From: an uncultured Pseudomonadota bacterium | Lineage (GTDB): Bacteria > Pseudomonadota > Alphaproteobacteria > RF32 > CAG-239 | NCBI GenBank assembly: GCA_902799835.1 | Contig: CADCCF010000001.1 | Coordinates: 62,001 to 126,000, forward strand | Length of the DNA: 64,000 nucleotides | Reading direction: 5' to 3' | Shown here: positions 55,949 through 64,000 of the stretch, piece by piece | Layout of the letters: every line of letters starts with the position of its first letter | How positions within the stretch are numbered: the stretch's first letter is position 1 | Translations under genes and position numbers: made by a program | Notes under the pieces: model-generated | The model's input: the letters and a program-made list of their open reading frames with translations, nothing else | The model's database searches: none | Told to the model about the DNA's origin: nothing

Positions 55949-56419
55949 TTACAATCCGCTATTGCTTTTGCCGCTAAATGGAACATATTGTCCGACTCCG
56001 CCAAAATACTTGCGGAAAAATCCCGGACGTTGACCTTTTACCTCGGTTACGCTTTCGTCAGGCTTAATATTTTTACCATCAGCCAAAGTTAAAACATCTA
56101 TACTCTTCACTTCATCAGCCGAGTTGAAAGTTATGCGCAAAACTTCACGGTCAATTTCTTGCGGAGCCCAGAAAGCCACTTTTTTAACATCAGCCGACAT
56201 ATAAATCCAACTGTTTTGATCAAAAACATTCACCGAAGACGGCAGTCCCAAAATCCCTACCACATCATCTTTTGATGATCCGATTTCGATTCGGTTTAAT
56301 CTTTCTTTGGCAGGCATATTACCGGTATGACTGACAAACCACTCATTTTGTCTTTCGGCCGAACAAGCTGCCAAAATACAAACAAAAGCCATCATTGAAA
56401 ATATTTTGCTGGTTGACAT
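55949..56419 (-). CDS. BamE/OmlA-like outer membrane assembly lipoprotein
   Basis: This 156-residue lipoprotein has lipobox LAAC, with Cys19 as the lipidated residue. The BamE (SmpA/OmlA) domain follows (RLNRIEIGSSKDDVVGILG, then WIYMSADV). It is expected in the outer membrane as an accessory of the BAM complex. DUF177 and rpmF are divergent from it. Confidence 0.9.
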   Translation of the reverse strand: MSTSKIFSMMAFVCILAACSAERQNEWFVSHTGNMPAKERLNRIEIGSSKDDVVGILGLPSSVNVFDQNSWIYMSADVKKVAFWAPQEIDREVLRITFNSADEVKSIDVLTLADGKNIKPDESVTEVKGQRPGFFRKYFGGVGQYVPFSGKSNSGL

Positions 56420-56487
56420 AATACTATCCTTGCGTTTATATAGCTTACAAAAAACACTTATATTTCTATAACATAAGGAAAACTTTT

Positions 56488-57012
56488 ATGCAAAACAATT
56501 TTTCTTATCCCCTGAAACTTGAGGATATGAGTGCCTCAACCAAACACTATGAGTTTCAGGCAACCCCTTCAGAACTACAATACATTACTGAAGTTCTAAA
56601 GGTTCCGGAGGTAAAATCGTTTAAAACAACTTTAGATGTAACCTTTGACAAACCTCAGCATATGGTAATAGTTAAAGGAAAAATTGATTCGCTTGTTGAA
56701 CAAATCAGCGTTATTTCTTTGAATAAGTTTACCCAAAAATATCAAATTAACTTTGCCAGAAATTATGATACCAAATTATCCTCAGCTCAACAACGTGAAC
56801 TGGAAGAATTTGAAGACATTAATGCTGACATTCCTGATGTTATGGAAAACGGTCAAATTGACCTAAAAGCCATATCTATGGAAGAACTGGCTCTTGAACT
56901 TGATGATTTTCCCAAACGAAAAGGCGAGACTTTTAATTTCACACCTGATTTTGACACTGAATCAGACAAACCGCAAAACCCTTTCGCAGTATTGGAAAAA
57001 CTAAAAAAATAA
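56488..57012 (+). CDS. DUF177/YceD family protein
   Basis: This 174-residue acidic protein is of the YceD type, which is usually encoded just before rpmF and is linked to 23S rRNA accumulation. The central LDVTFDKPQHMVIVKGKI and the acidic C-terminal segment with NPFAVLEKLKK are typical of the alphaproteobacterial branch. It lacks obvious Cys pairs. AAGGA precedes the ATG. Confidence 0.88.
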   Translation: MQNNFSYPLKLEDMSASTKHYEFQATPSELQYITEVLKVPEVKSFKTTLDVTFDKPQHMVIVKGKIDSLVEQISVISLNKFTQKYQINFARNYDTKLSSAQQRELEEFEDINADIPDVMENGQIDLKAISMEELALELDDFPKRKGETFNFTPDFDTESDKPQNPFAVLEKLKK

Positions 57013-57163
57013 TAAAAAATCTCTTGCAAATTTAAGCAAAATTGCTTTAATGCTAAAGAATTTCGCAAAATTTTGCATTTATTTAGTTGCTTTTTAAAAC
57101 TAAATGGTTTACAAATGCCAATAATCAAAAATGGAATAACTTTTAACACAAGGGTTAAGTAAA

Positions 57164-57349
57164 ATGGCTACACCTAAAAAGAAAACTTCAAAATCACGCC
57201 GTGATATGCGTCGTTCACACGATGCTTTGACTGCAGCTTCCTATATGGAATGCCCAAACTGCGGTGAGTTGAAAAGACCTCACGAGGTTTGCCCGAAATG
57301 CGGTCAATACAATGGTAAAGAAGTATTGAAGCAAAAAACTGCCGAATAA
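57164..57349 (+). CDS. rpmF: 50S ribosomal protein L32
   Basis: This 61-residue protein starts [20 protein letters not shown] and carries the zinc site [27 protein letters not shown] precedes the ATG. It lies between DUF177 and plsX, the conserved order. Confidence 0.97.
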   Translation: MATPKKKTSKSRRDMRRSHDALTAASYMECPNCGELKRPHEVCPKCGQYNGKEVLKQKTAE

Positions 57350-57363
57350 TTATTTCGGCAGTT
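57334..57363 (+). promoter_or_regulatory. hairpin over the rpmF stop codon
   Basis: AACTGCCGAA-taatta-TTTCGGCAGTT: the loop contains the stop codon region, and the run after it is TTCGTC, not a good terminator. It may reduce transcription into plsX or stabilise the rpmF mRNA. Confidence 0.55.
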
Positions 57364-57397
57364 TCGTCTGATTCTTACATAGAACGGAGCTTAAAAA

Positions 57398-58447
57398 TTG
57401 GCTAAACAAGATATAGTCATATCAATAGATGCGATGGGGGGAGATAAATCCCCCAAAATCGTGATTGAGGGAATTGCTTTGGCTGCCAAGAAAAATCCTA
57501 ACGTCAAATATTTGCTGTTTGGCGACAGTGCTCAAGTGACTCCTTTATTACAAAAATTCCCCGAATTACAAGGAAAATGCGAACTTCGTCATGCCCCTGA
57601 AATGGTTCACAATGAAGACAAACCCTCCCAGGTTATCCGCAATCGCAATACCAGCATGTTCATGGCTATTGATGCGGTCAAACGCGGCGAAGCTCAAGCT
57701 GTTGTTTCGGCCGGCAACACCGGTGCTTTGATGGCTATATCCAAGCTTAATCTTAAGACTATAAACAAAATTCACCGTCCGGCAATTGTCAGTATCATGC
57801 CTCACCTTTATGGGCGTTATATTATGCTTGATTTAGGTGCGAACACCGAATGTGACGCTATCAATTTGTGTGAATTTGCTTTTATGGGCGAAATCTTGGC
57901 TCATCGTGCCTTAGGCATTAAAAAGCCTCGTGTTGCTTTACTCAATATTGGCTCTGAAGAAATGAAAGGCCGTGAAGAAATTAAATTAGCAGCACAAATG
58001 ATAAAAAGCTCCCATCTTGATATGGATTTTATAGGTTATATTGAACCTCATGACATTCAGAATGGTCTTGCTGATGTTATTGTTGCCGATGGTTTCACCG
58101 GAAATATTGCCCTAAAATCAATTGAAGGTACTGCTAAACAACTTATACGCATGTTTAAAGGTGCTATCAAAAAATCATTGCTTGCCAAACTTGGTCTGTT
58201 ATTTATGCTTCCCGCCTTGTTAAAAGTGAGAAAGATTATGGATCCGCGTTTATACAACGGCGCTATGTTCATTGGTCTTAATGGTCTTTCGGTTAAAAGT
58301 CACGGTGGAGCTGATGCTTTCTCTTTCTCGAAATCGATTGAAAATGCTACTCATTTGATAGAACAAGATTTCATTCCGACCATCAGACAAGAAGTTGAAA
58401 AAGTTGATTTTGATGAATTGCAGGCCGTTATGTATGACGTTTATTAG
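57398..58447 (+). CDS. plsX: phosphate acyltransferase PlsX
   Basis: It converts acyl-ACP to acyl-phosphate for phospholipid synthesis. The 349 residues begin at a TTG (57398) with CGGAG upstream; the N-terminus IDAMGGDKSPKIVIEGI and SAGNTGALMA are family motifs. fabH is not the next gene, unlike most bacteria. Confidence 0.96.
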   Translation: MAKQDIVISIDAMGGDKSPKIVIEGIALAAKKNPNVKYLLFGDSAQVTPLLQKFPELQGKCELRHAPEMVHNEDKPSQVIRNRNTSMFMAIDAVKRGEAQAVVSAGNTGALMAISKLNLKTINKIHRPAIVSIMPHLYGRYIMLDLGANTECDAINLCEFAFMGEILAHRALGIKKPRVALLNIGSEEMKGREEIKLAAQMIKSSHLDMDFIGYIEPHDIQNGLADVIVADGFTGNIALKSIEGTAKQLIRMFKGAIKKSLLAKLGLLFMLPALLKVRKIMDPRLYNGAMFIGLNGLSVKSHGGADAFSFSKSIENATHLIEQDFIPTIRQEVEKVDFDELQAVMYDVY

Positions 58448-58457
58448 GTTGCTTTAG

Positions 58458-59321
58458 ATGATAGCTAAAGGGTTTATTTTTGCAGCACTTATTACATTAT
58501 TATCAATTATAAAACCTATTACCTATCGTTCTGTCGCTCAAAATTATAAACTGACTTTTTCTTCACTTTTTACATCTGTTTGGACCGGTGTTTTTATCAT
58601 TTTAAGCTTTCCTTTTATGAAAGATAGCTTTTTTGACGCACTCCCCGCTATTATGGCCTCGCCGGTGCTAATTTTATATGCAGCTTCCAAGGGAATTGTA
58701 ACTTGGTATTCTATAAGGGTTTCTCAAGCAGTAAATCGTCAAAGCACTTCTTCCGTGGTCTTTTTTCCCTTCATTTCCTTAGCCTTGGCTTCTTTTTTGT
58801 TGAATGTTTTCTTAGGTGAGACTTTAAACTTATTGCAGTTATCTACTATTTTATTGTTGGGTATTTTGGGCTTCGGATTTTGGTTTTTCGGCATTGTTAG
58901 AAAACTTTCCGCCGATTGGAAAAAGTGCTTCCTTATTGCTATTATTTTAAATGCACTTTGTCCCATTATCGACCATATTACCATCCGTCAAATAGGTTGG
59001 TACACTTATTTTATTATATCTAACATTACTACTTTTATTTTCTGTTTTTACAAAGGAGCGTCCTTATCAGATATAAAAAAATCTTTTACGTCTTCGGATG
59101 TTTTCAAAGCTGGATTTTTCAACACCTTACGTGAAATTGTCGTATTAAGTTCTTCCGTAGCTATTCTGCCGGTATCGCTGGTAAATTTCTCTATTCGTTT
59201 AGCCGCTCCGATAGTAATGGTATTTTCTGCCATAAAATATAAAGAAAGCACCGTTAAAAATCAGCTTATCTTCGGTGTTTTAGCTCTATTAGCTGCTATT
59301 CCCATTATTTTATTTAAATAG
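58458..59321 (+). CDS. DMT/EamA-like membrane transporter
   Basis: This 287-residue protein has about nine to ten hydrophobic helices in two halves, like EamA/DMT transporters. There are few charged residues outside loops. No diagnostic substrate motif. It is 10 bases after plsX and may be co-transcribed with it. Assignment to the DMT superfamily is by topology and general resemblance. Confidence 0.6.
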   Translation: MIAKGFIFAALITLLSIIKPITYRSVAQNYKLTFSSLFTSVWTGVFIILSFPFMKDSFFDALPAIMASPVLILYAASKGIVTWYSIRVSQAVNRQSTSSVVFFPFISLALASFLLNVFLGETLNLLQLSTILLLGILGFGFWFFGIVRKLSADWKKCFLIAIILNALCPIIDHITIRQIGWYTYFIISNITTFIFCFYKGASLSDIKKSFTSSDVFKAGFFNTLREIVVLSSSVAILPVSLVNFSIRLAAPIVMVFSAIKYKESTVKNQLIFGVLALLAAIPIILFK

Positions 59322-59386
59322 CTATTTAAATTACAAAACCAGTAATTATATATAAAAAAACAACCTAAAAAACGAAAGGATACGTC

Positions 59387-59518
59387 ATGGGAACATTTTT
59401 TAAATATATTTTTTATTTGGCAATATTAATCGTGCTTGGATACATCGGATACATAATGTATGACTATTATACTCAAGAACAAATAGCTTCCAGCGAAACA
59501 ATTGTTGTAAATGAATAA
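59387..59518 (+). CDS. 43-residue single-helix membrane protein
   Basis: A short reading frame with AAAGGA 7 bases before the ATG. The product starts MGTFFKYIFYLAILIVLGY, continues as one membrane helix (about 6-24) and ends in an acidic tail (SSETIVVNE). I recall similar short conserved membrane proteins in Alphaproteobacteria but cannot name a family. It ends four bases before the facing unknown gene. Confidence 0.6.
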   Translation: MGTFFKYIFYLAILIVLGYIGYIMYDYYTQEQIASSETIVVNE

Positions 59519-59522
59519 ATAC

Positions 59523-59927
59523 CTAAACCAACTCATTCACATCGGTTATAGGCTCATTTTCTTCATAAAATCGTTTTAGATAACTGCGACCGATTCTCTC
59601 TACATCTTCATCCTTAACAATAGATTGATTATTTGTATACACATTAACATTTCTATTGTTGGATGAAGATTTTTCTTCATCACTGTCTTCTAACATACCA
59701 GACAGAGCCAACGCTTCTATACTGGTAGAAACGCTGTGTTCATACGAAGAAAAATTTGCTTGTTGTTTGGAAGAAAATTGCCGTTGCGAAGAATCGTCTT
59801 GATTATCGTCACGAACCAAAACATTGTTATTAGTATCAATATCTTCCACCGTCTCAGACCTACCGCCTGTTTTCATAACTCGATTTGGCGAAGACATACT
59901 TACTTTACGCGTTGCACTCACCGTCAT
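59523..59927 (-). CDS. unknown hydrophilic low-complexity protein
   Basis: This 134-residue protein is rich in Ser, Asn, Asp, Glu and Gln, with no signal peptide or membrane helix and probably largely disordered (DDNQDDSSQRQFSSKQQ; a SSNNRN stretch). Only the C-terminal DEDVERIGRSYLKRFYEEN looks like a stable helix. AAGGAG lies 8 bases before the ATG, supporting expression. No family recognised. Confidence 0.65.
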   Translation of the reverse strand: MTVSATRKVSMSSPNRVMKTGGRSETVEDIDTNNNVLVRDDNQDDSSQRQFSSKQQANFSSYEHSVSTSIEALALSGMLEDSDEEKSSSNNRNVNVYTNNQSIVKDEDVERIGRSYLKRFYEENEPITDVNELV

Positions 59928-60035
59928 AAGGATTCTCCTTACAGAGTTGAACTAAAATCCAATACTTCAGATTTTCATATGTTATATTATATCATATAAC
60001 TAACCAAAAAGCCACATAAAATACAAAATAATTTT

Positions 60036-60218
60036 TTATTCAGCCTTATTTTCGTCTTGAGACTTTGTTTCAGCCTCTTTTTTCTCTCCTGCTTTGTTTT
60101 TATTCAAATTAGCTTGAATAATTTCAACAGCTTTAGCATACCACTCTTTCAAATTTTCGACTTTTATAATGCCAAAAACCATAGCTAAAGCAAAAATAAT
60201 TAGAATCCATACTAACAT
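60036..60218 (-). CDS. small membrane protein after nagZ, perhaps TatA-like
   Basis: The product has 60 residues: an N-terminal helix (WILIIFALAMVFG), an amphipathic segment (VENLKEWYAKAVEIIQANLN) and a Lys/Glu-rich tail. This layout and the FG at the helix end recall TatA, whose gene lies near nagZ-scpA-scpB in many Alphaproteobacteria. The conserved Pro and TatA spacing are not clear, so the identification is tentative. It overlaps nagZ by seven bases. Confidence 0.5.
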   Translation of the reverse strand: MLVWILIIFALAMVFGIIKVENLKEWYAKAVEIIQANLNKNKAGEKKEAETKSQDENKAE

Positions 60219-61282
60219 TGCGATTTCCTTTGTAATCTATGCAACACTTCCGTTGCATCATATTTTTCATCATAGGCAGCGACTCCTTGCGACATTAGGC
60301 AATATTGTTTGCGCTTTTCATCACTCCTATTATTCAACTTATTATGCAAAATTTGTTTGGCTTTGTCTAGCCGTTGTCTTGCTACATCGGATAACTTTGG
60401 ACAATTTTGCACTAATTCCCTCATTTCATCAATATTTCCCATACAATAGCATACACCATCACATCCGGCCTCCAAAGAATATTTTGCCTTTTCGGCAATA
60501 CTTCCTTTCAGTGCATGCATATCAATGGCATCAGATATCAAAAATCCGTCAAAACCTATTTCCTTGCGTATAATGTTATTTATTCCCTTAGCGCTTTGCG
60601 TCAACGGCTTTTTATCATCAATTTTAGAAAGCAGTATATGAGCTGTCATACCCATAGGCGAAAAACTACAAACTCTAAATGGTTCAAATTCATCATTAAG
60701 CTCAGTCAGCGATTTTTCAATCACCGGTAGACCAAGATGGGGATCACAAACTGCCCAACCATGACCCGGCATATGCTTAATACAAGGAATAATCCCCGAT
60801 TTAATGTAGGTTTTAACCGACTCTTTTCCCAATTGGCAGACAACTTTTACATCTGACGAAAAACAACGACTGCGCAAGGCATCAGTTGTATCTTCATGCA
60901 TAACATCCAAAACCGGAGCAAAATTAATATCTATGCCTAAATTTTTCAAATCTCTACTGATAAGTTCGGCCTGTAACCTTGCCATTTTCTTAGCTTGCGC
61001 TAAAGGTAGTTCGCCGATTTGTTTTTGTGCAACATAAGCCATAAACTCTGGTTCTTTTAAGCGTCGAACCCGACCACCTTCCTGATCAACTGCAATTAAA
61101 ACATCATCACCGGCAACTTCTCTGATTTGCTTGATTAGCTTCTGTACCTGTTTGCTATTTTCAATATTACGAGCGAATAGGGTCACACCAGCCGGACGAA
61201 AAACTTCAAATAATCTTTTTTCTTCATCCGTCAGTGTCTTTCCTTCACAAGATAAAAAAGCCGCTCCTTGCTCCTTATCCAT
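60212..61282 (-). CDS. nagZ: beta-N-acetylhexosaminidase NagZ (GH3)
   Basis: This cytosolic enzyme of peptidoglycan recycling removes GlcNAc from anhydro-muropeptides. The 356 residues have LIAVDQEGGRVRRL (about 70), the catalytic His motif CIKHMPGHGWAVCDPHLGLP (here KHMPGHG rather than KHFPGHG) and the nucleophile Asp in GFLISDAIDMHAL. AAGGA precedes the ATG. It lies three bases after the M50 protease gene. Confidence 0.94.
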   Translation of the reverse strand: MDKEQGAAFLSCEGKTLTDEEKRLFEVFRPAGVTLFARNIENSKQVQKLIKQIREVAGDDVLIAVDQEGGRVRRLKEPEFMAYVAQKQIGELPLAQAKKMARLQAELISRDLKNLGIDINFAPVLDVMHEDTTDALRSRCFSSDVKVVCQLGKESVKTYIKSGIIPCIKHMPGHGWAVCDPHLGLPVIEKSLTELNDEFEPFRVCSFSPMGMTAHILLSKIDDKKPLTQSAKGINNIIRKEIGFDGFLISDAIDMHALKGSIAEKAKYSLEAGCDGVCYCMGNIDEMRELVQNCPKLSDVARQRLDKAKQILHNKLNNRSDEKRKQYCLMSQGVAAYDEKYDATEVLHRLQRKSQC

Positions 61283-61285
61283 ATC

Positions 61286-61951
61286 CTATATTCCTTGAAC
61301 AATAAACTTCATCAACCAATTCGTAACCGATTTGACCACCGAAACCAAAGGATTAAATTTAACATCAAAAGCCAGCAATAAAGCCGGTAAAATAAACATC
61401 AAAAACACCACCAAGGCCAAACCATATTCTTCCAATCTCATATATTTTTGAATCCAACGATTCTCTGTCCAACTTAAAAGAATTTTGGAACCGTCCAAGG
61501 GTGGAATAGGTAATAAATTAAATACTGCTAGTATTAAATTAATAAAAATCATTTGGAAACAAAACATCGCCAAAACACTACCCACAAACGAATGAGGCAA
61601 CCATAACAAAAATTTCAATAACAACGCCGAAATTACAGCCAAAGCTAAATTCGCCAATATTCCTGCTGAAGCAACCCAAATCAGATTTTTCTTACTCCCT
61701 TTTATCTTTGAATAATCAATCGGCACCGGTTTTGCCCAACCGAAAACAAACCCGATTTTTGAAAAATACAGCAACAATGGCAAAATTATTGTACCAAACA
61801 AATCTATATGATGAAGCGGATTGAAAGTTAAGCGCCCTTGGTTTTTGGCAGTGTCATCGCCAAGTCGCAAAGCCACATATCCATGCGCTATCTCATGAAC
61901 AATCAAAGATACAAAAACTGCTGTTATAGCTAAAATTGCGTTTATAATCAT
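61286..61951 (-). CDS. site-2 protease family (M50) membrane peptidase
   Basis: The product is 221 residues from the ATG at 61951, which overlaps the SPOR gene stop by one base; the frame also extends to 61972. The zinc site HEIAHG lies near 19, and the second motif NLLPIPPLDGSKIL near 146. About five to six helices. It is a Rhomboid-unrelated intramembrane protease of the YwhC/FtsH-independent S2P group; substrates unknown. Confidence 0.9.
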   Translation of the reverse strand: MIINAILAITAVFVSLIVHEIAHGYVALRLGDDTAKNQGRLTFNPLHHIDLFGTIILPLLLYFSKIGFVFGWAKPVPIDYSKIKGSKKNLIWVASAGILANLALAVISALLLKFLLWLPHSFVGSVLAMFCFQMIFINLILAVFNLLPIPPLDGSKILLSWTENRWIQKYMRLEEYGLALVVFLMFILPALLLAFDVKFNPLVSVVKSVTNWLMKFIVQGI

Positions 61952-62862
61952 TACTTTTTCTTTACCAAACAAGTTCCACCAGAATTTTTAATAGCATCGC
62001 ATAGTTTATCTGCATCACTTCTGTCAACAAAAGCACCAGCCTTCAACCGATAAAACATTCCCTTAGCACCTAAATCAGCTTTTTCAACCTCATGCGGCAA
62101 AGCTTTAAGTGAAGGGTATCTCAGCTTAAGATCTGACCAAGACTTTTCAATAGCTTTGGCATTTGGCGAAGACATTAATTGTATTTGCCAAACTCCCAAC
62201 GGAATGTCTCTAACCTCGGGCTCTTTAACCGGCTCAATTTTCTTTTCTGGTTTGTTTTCAGCAACCGTTTTTTCAGCCGGTTTTGATTCTTTTTGCTCAA
62301 CAATTTCCTTGTTTTCAGGAACCTTTGCTTGCTCCTCAACTTTTTTAACTTCTACCGTCTCTTTTTGGACCACAACAACTTGTTCTTCCGCTTTTTCTTG
62401 TTTATTTTTTAATATTTCCTCAGCTGCCTGAACAACATCGACATTTTCTTTTTTATCTTCAATAATCGGCAAAACCGGTTCTTCCGGAGGAGGCAATATG
62501 CTTTCCACCTTCTCTTCGGACACATCTTTTTTCTCTACTATGTCATAAACCGTTTTATCTTGATTTAAGATTTCCATTCCCCCAGGTTCTGCAGGTTGAA
62601 CCTTTACGGCCGTTTGCGGACGACGCACAACCGGAATGTCTGCATTTTCAATCTTTGCATATTCTGGAGAAAATATAAACCAACTGACCACACCCGCCAG
62701 TCCGATACCGAGTAAAGCGCTCAAAAAAATTTGCTGTGACCTGCCAACCGTAGCACGATGCTCGTCAACGCTATCCAGAGGTCGCGAGTTCAATCTTTGA
62801 CGAAACTCGTCTAAAAATTCACCCGAATTATTAAGTTCTTCATCGCGAAAATCATCCAGCAT
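61951..62862 (-). CDS. SPOR-domain cell division-associated protein
   Basis: This 303-residue membrane protein has one helix (about 46-66) with a short cytosolic N-terminus. A long Glu/Lys/Pro/Val-rich periplasmic linker follows (about 75-215), and a SPOR domain ends the protein (about 222-303, GVWQIQLMSSPNAKAIEKSW region; FYRLKAGAFVDRSDADKLC). SPOR domains bind denuded septal peptidoglycan. GAGGAG precedes the ATG. It heads the SPOR-M50-nagZ-small membrane protein operon. Confidence 0.92.
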   Translation of the reverse strand: MLDDFRDEELNNSGEFLDEFRQRLNSRPLDSVDEHRATVGRSQQIFLSALLGIGLAGVVSWFIFSPEYAKIENADIPVVRRPQTAVKVQPAEPGGMEILNQDKTVYDIVEKKDVSEEKVESILPPPEEPVLPIIEDKKENVDVVQAAEEILKNKQEKAEEQVVVVQKETVEVKKVEEQAKVPENKEIVEQKESKPAEKTVAENKPEKKIEPVKEPEVRDIPLGVWQIQLMSSPNAKAIEKSWSDLKLRYPSLKALPHEVEKADLGAKGMFYRLKAGAFVDRSDADKLCDAIKNSGGTCLVKKK

Positions 62863-62939
62863 AACTAACCGCTCCTCAACTTAAAACTATGACACTTTAA
62901 TCCGTTATACAAAAAAAAGCTTTATAATCCCTTAACGAG

Positions 62940-64000
62940 CTAAAAACGATAACTGACATTAAATAATTTTTGATGTTCCTCTGTTGCAAAAGCATCCGTC
63001 ATATTAGCAATATATGTACAAATGACATCAGCTTTTTCTTTATCCGATGAAGCATTATCAACCACTTTACGCAAGTCCAGTGGCAACATTTTTGTATTAG
63101 CCATAAATGCTTCAAACAAATCCTCCACAATCTTTTGTGACTTCATGTCCATGCGTGCAATGTTACTGTGAGTATAAAAATTCTTAGTTAAAAACTTATG
63201 CAATTCGGCAATTTTTTTACGCATTTGCTCAGAAAAATCAGCTGTAAAACTTTTTTGCTTTCGCACATCATTGAGTGTTTGTATTTTGTTTTTACGCAAA
63301 TTTTCTTTTGTGGTATCCAGCAAATCAAACACCATTGCACTGATAAGCGACCGCGTAATTGCATAAATCCGCAATTCATCGGCACAATTTTTGTTTTCTT
63401 TATCAAACTTGCTGATAATCTTATCAATAAATTCAAGCTCACAAAGTTGTTTTATTGAAAAAAATCCGGCCCGGAATCCATCATCAATATCATGGTTGTT
63501 ATAAGCTATATCATCCGCAAATGACGCCACCTGTGCTTCTAATGACGGATAATTTTTCAAATCCATCGGAAAAATTTTATCCAAATTTTTTAACCAATCG
63601 GATGTAACTTTTTTAATCGGTCCGTTATGTTTAACGGTACCTTCCAAAGTTTCCCATGTCAGATTCAAACCCTTAAAATTAGGATAATGTGTTTCAATCT
63701 CCGTCATAATTTTCAGCGAATTGATATTATGATCAAATCCACCAAATTTCTTCATACAATTATTCAACCCGCGTTCACCGGCATGACCAAAAGGAGCATG
63801 ACCGATATCGTGCGCCAAAGCAATGGCTTCACCTAATTCTTCATTCAATCCCAAACTCTTGCACAAAGTTCTGGTTATCTGTGCAACTTCAATACTGTGG
63901 GTTAATCTGGTGCGATAGTTTCGCCCTTCATGATACGCAAAAACCTGGGTTTTTCCTTCCAATTTACGAAAGGCCGATGAGTGAATTATTCTGTCGCGAT
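62940..64000 (-). CDS. dgt: dGTP triphosphohydrolase-like protein, 5' end cut by window
   Basis: The HD-superfamily enzyme hydrolyses dNTPs to deoxynucleosides and triphosphate. The coding frame continues to the right edge (RDRIIHSSAFRKLEGKTQVF), which is the conserved dGTPase N-terminal region, so the first codon lies outside. HD residues are in HSIEVAQ and ALAHDIGHAPFGHAGE. It is the dGTPase type 2 form common in Alphaproteobacteria. Confidence 0.93.
   Translation of the reverse strand, partial: RDRIIHSSAFRKLEGKTQVFAYHEGRNYRTRLTHSIEVAQITRTLCKSLGLNEELGEAIALAHDIGHAPFGHAGERGLNNCMKKFGGFDHNINSLKIMTEIETHYPNFKGLNLTWETLEGTVKHNGPIKKVTSDWLKNLDKIFPMDLKNYPSLEAQVASFADDIAYNNHDIDDGFRAGFFSIKQLCELEFIDKIISKFDKENKNCADELRIYAITRSLISAMVFDLLDTTKENLRKNKIQTLNDVRKQKSFTADFSEQMRKKIAELHKFLTKNFYTHSNIARMDMKSQKIVEDLFEAFMANTKMLPLDLRKVVDNASSDKEKADVICTYIANMTDAFATEEHQKLFNVSYRF

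Noticed and set aside
57020..57110. Repeated TTGC / GCAAA words before rpmF suggesting small direct and inverted repeats
   Set aside because: They are short, AT-rich and imperfect. A promoter for rpmF is likely here, but I could not choose between several weak -35/-10 pairs.

Overview
The window is a 64 kb stretch of an AT-rich alphaproteobacterial chromosome. The strongest taxonomic signals are a CtrA cell-cycle regulator that aligns nearly end to end with the Caulobacter type, proton-translocating transhydrogenase with a split alpha subunit, DUF2336, DUF2333 and YlxR/L7Ae proteins, and a hairpin repeat of the well-known alphaproteobacterial 'GTCATCC...GGATC' type. Low GC, dense overlapping operons and several orphan genes suggest an uncultured, possibly host-associated lineage. 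That last point is inference; no 16S gene is present.

Layout. 1-6.3 kb: ctrA, then the rimP-nusA-ylxR-infB translation and transcription operon. 6.3-9.1 kb: a short accessory segment with a small membrane protein between two near-identical terminators, then gap-pgk on the minus strand. 9.3-12.4 kb: an MCE/Mla-type lipid transport operon with a STAS-fused permease, ATPase, MCE protein and lipoprotein. 12.4-16.2 kb: pntAA-pntAB-pntB on the minus strand, then two half-size chromate transporter genes. 16.2-17.3 kb: an orphan two-gene operon with its own promoter and terminator. 17.3-24.2 kb: a PfkB kinase, ferredoxin, htpG, thioredoxin, a YgjP-like metalloprotease, a Cys-cluster protein, dnaB and rpmB. 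24.3-28.9 kb: a NADAR-GNAT fusion, a triple ~104 bp repeat, typA, and two unknown genes that share a motif. 29-36 kb: murJ, DUF2333, nfu, a Bax-like glucosaminidase, DUF2336 and a GAF/HD-GYP protein. 36-45 kb: ftsK, fabG, cca, rbfA, truB, rpsO and pnp. 45-50 kb: a repeat-containing unknown membrane protein, rplA-rplK, a voltage-gated cation channel, a prepilin peptidase, an exonuclease and tRNA-Leu(UAA) beside a broken tRNA copy. 50-59.5 kb: psd-pssA, rpmH-rnpA-yidD-yidC-engB, a patatin, BamE, DUF177-rpmF-plsX, a DMT-like transporter and a 43-residue membrane protein. 59.5-64 kb: an unknown protein, then the SPOR-M50 protease-nagZ-small membrane protein operon and a dGTPase that runs off the right edge.

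Most genes are conserved housekeeping: translation, envelope biogenesis, cell cycle and glycolysis. The less ordinary items are the adjacent paralogues sharing a G-x-[YF]-REL motif, the orphan bicistron, the tandem hairpin repeats before typA, the duplicated tRNA 3' end with its terminator, the NADAR-GNAT fusion, and a perfect CtrA box in front of murJ. I found no CRISPR array, prophage or transposase, and no clear new multi-gene system.
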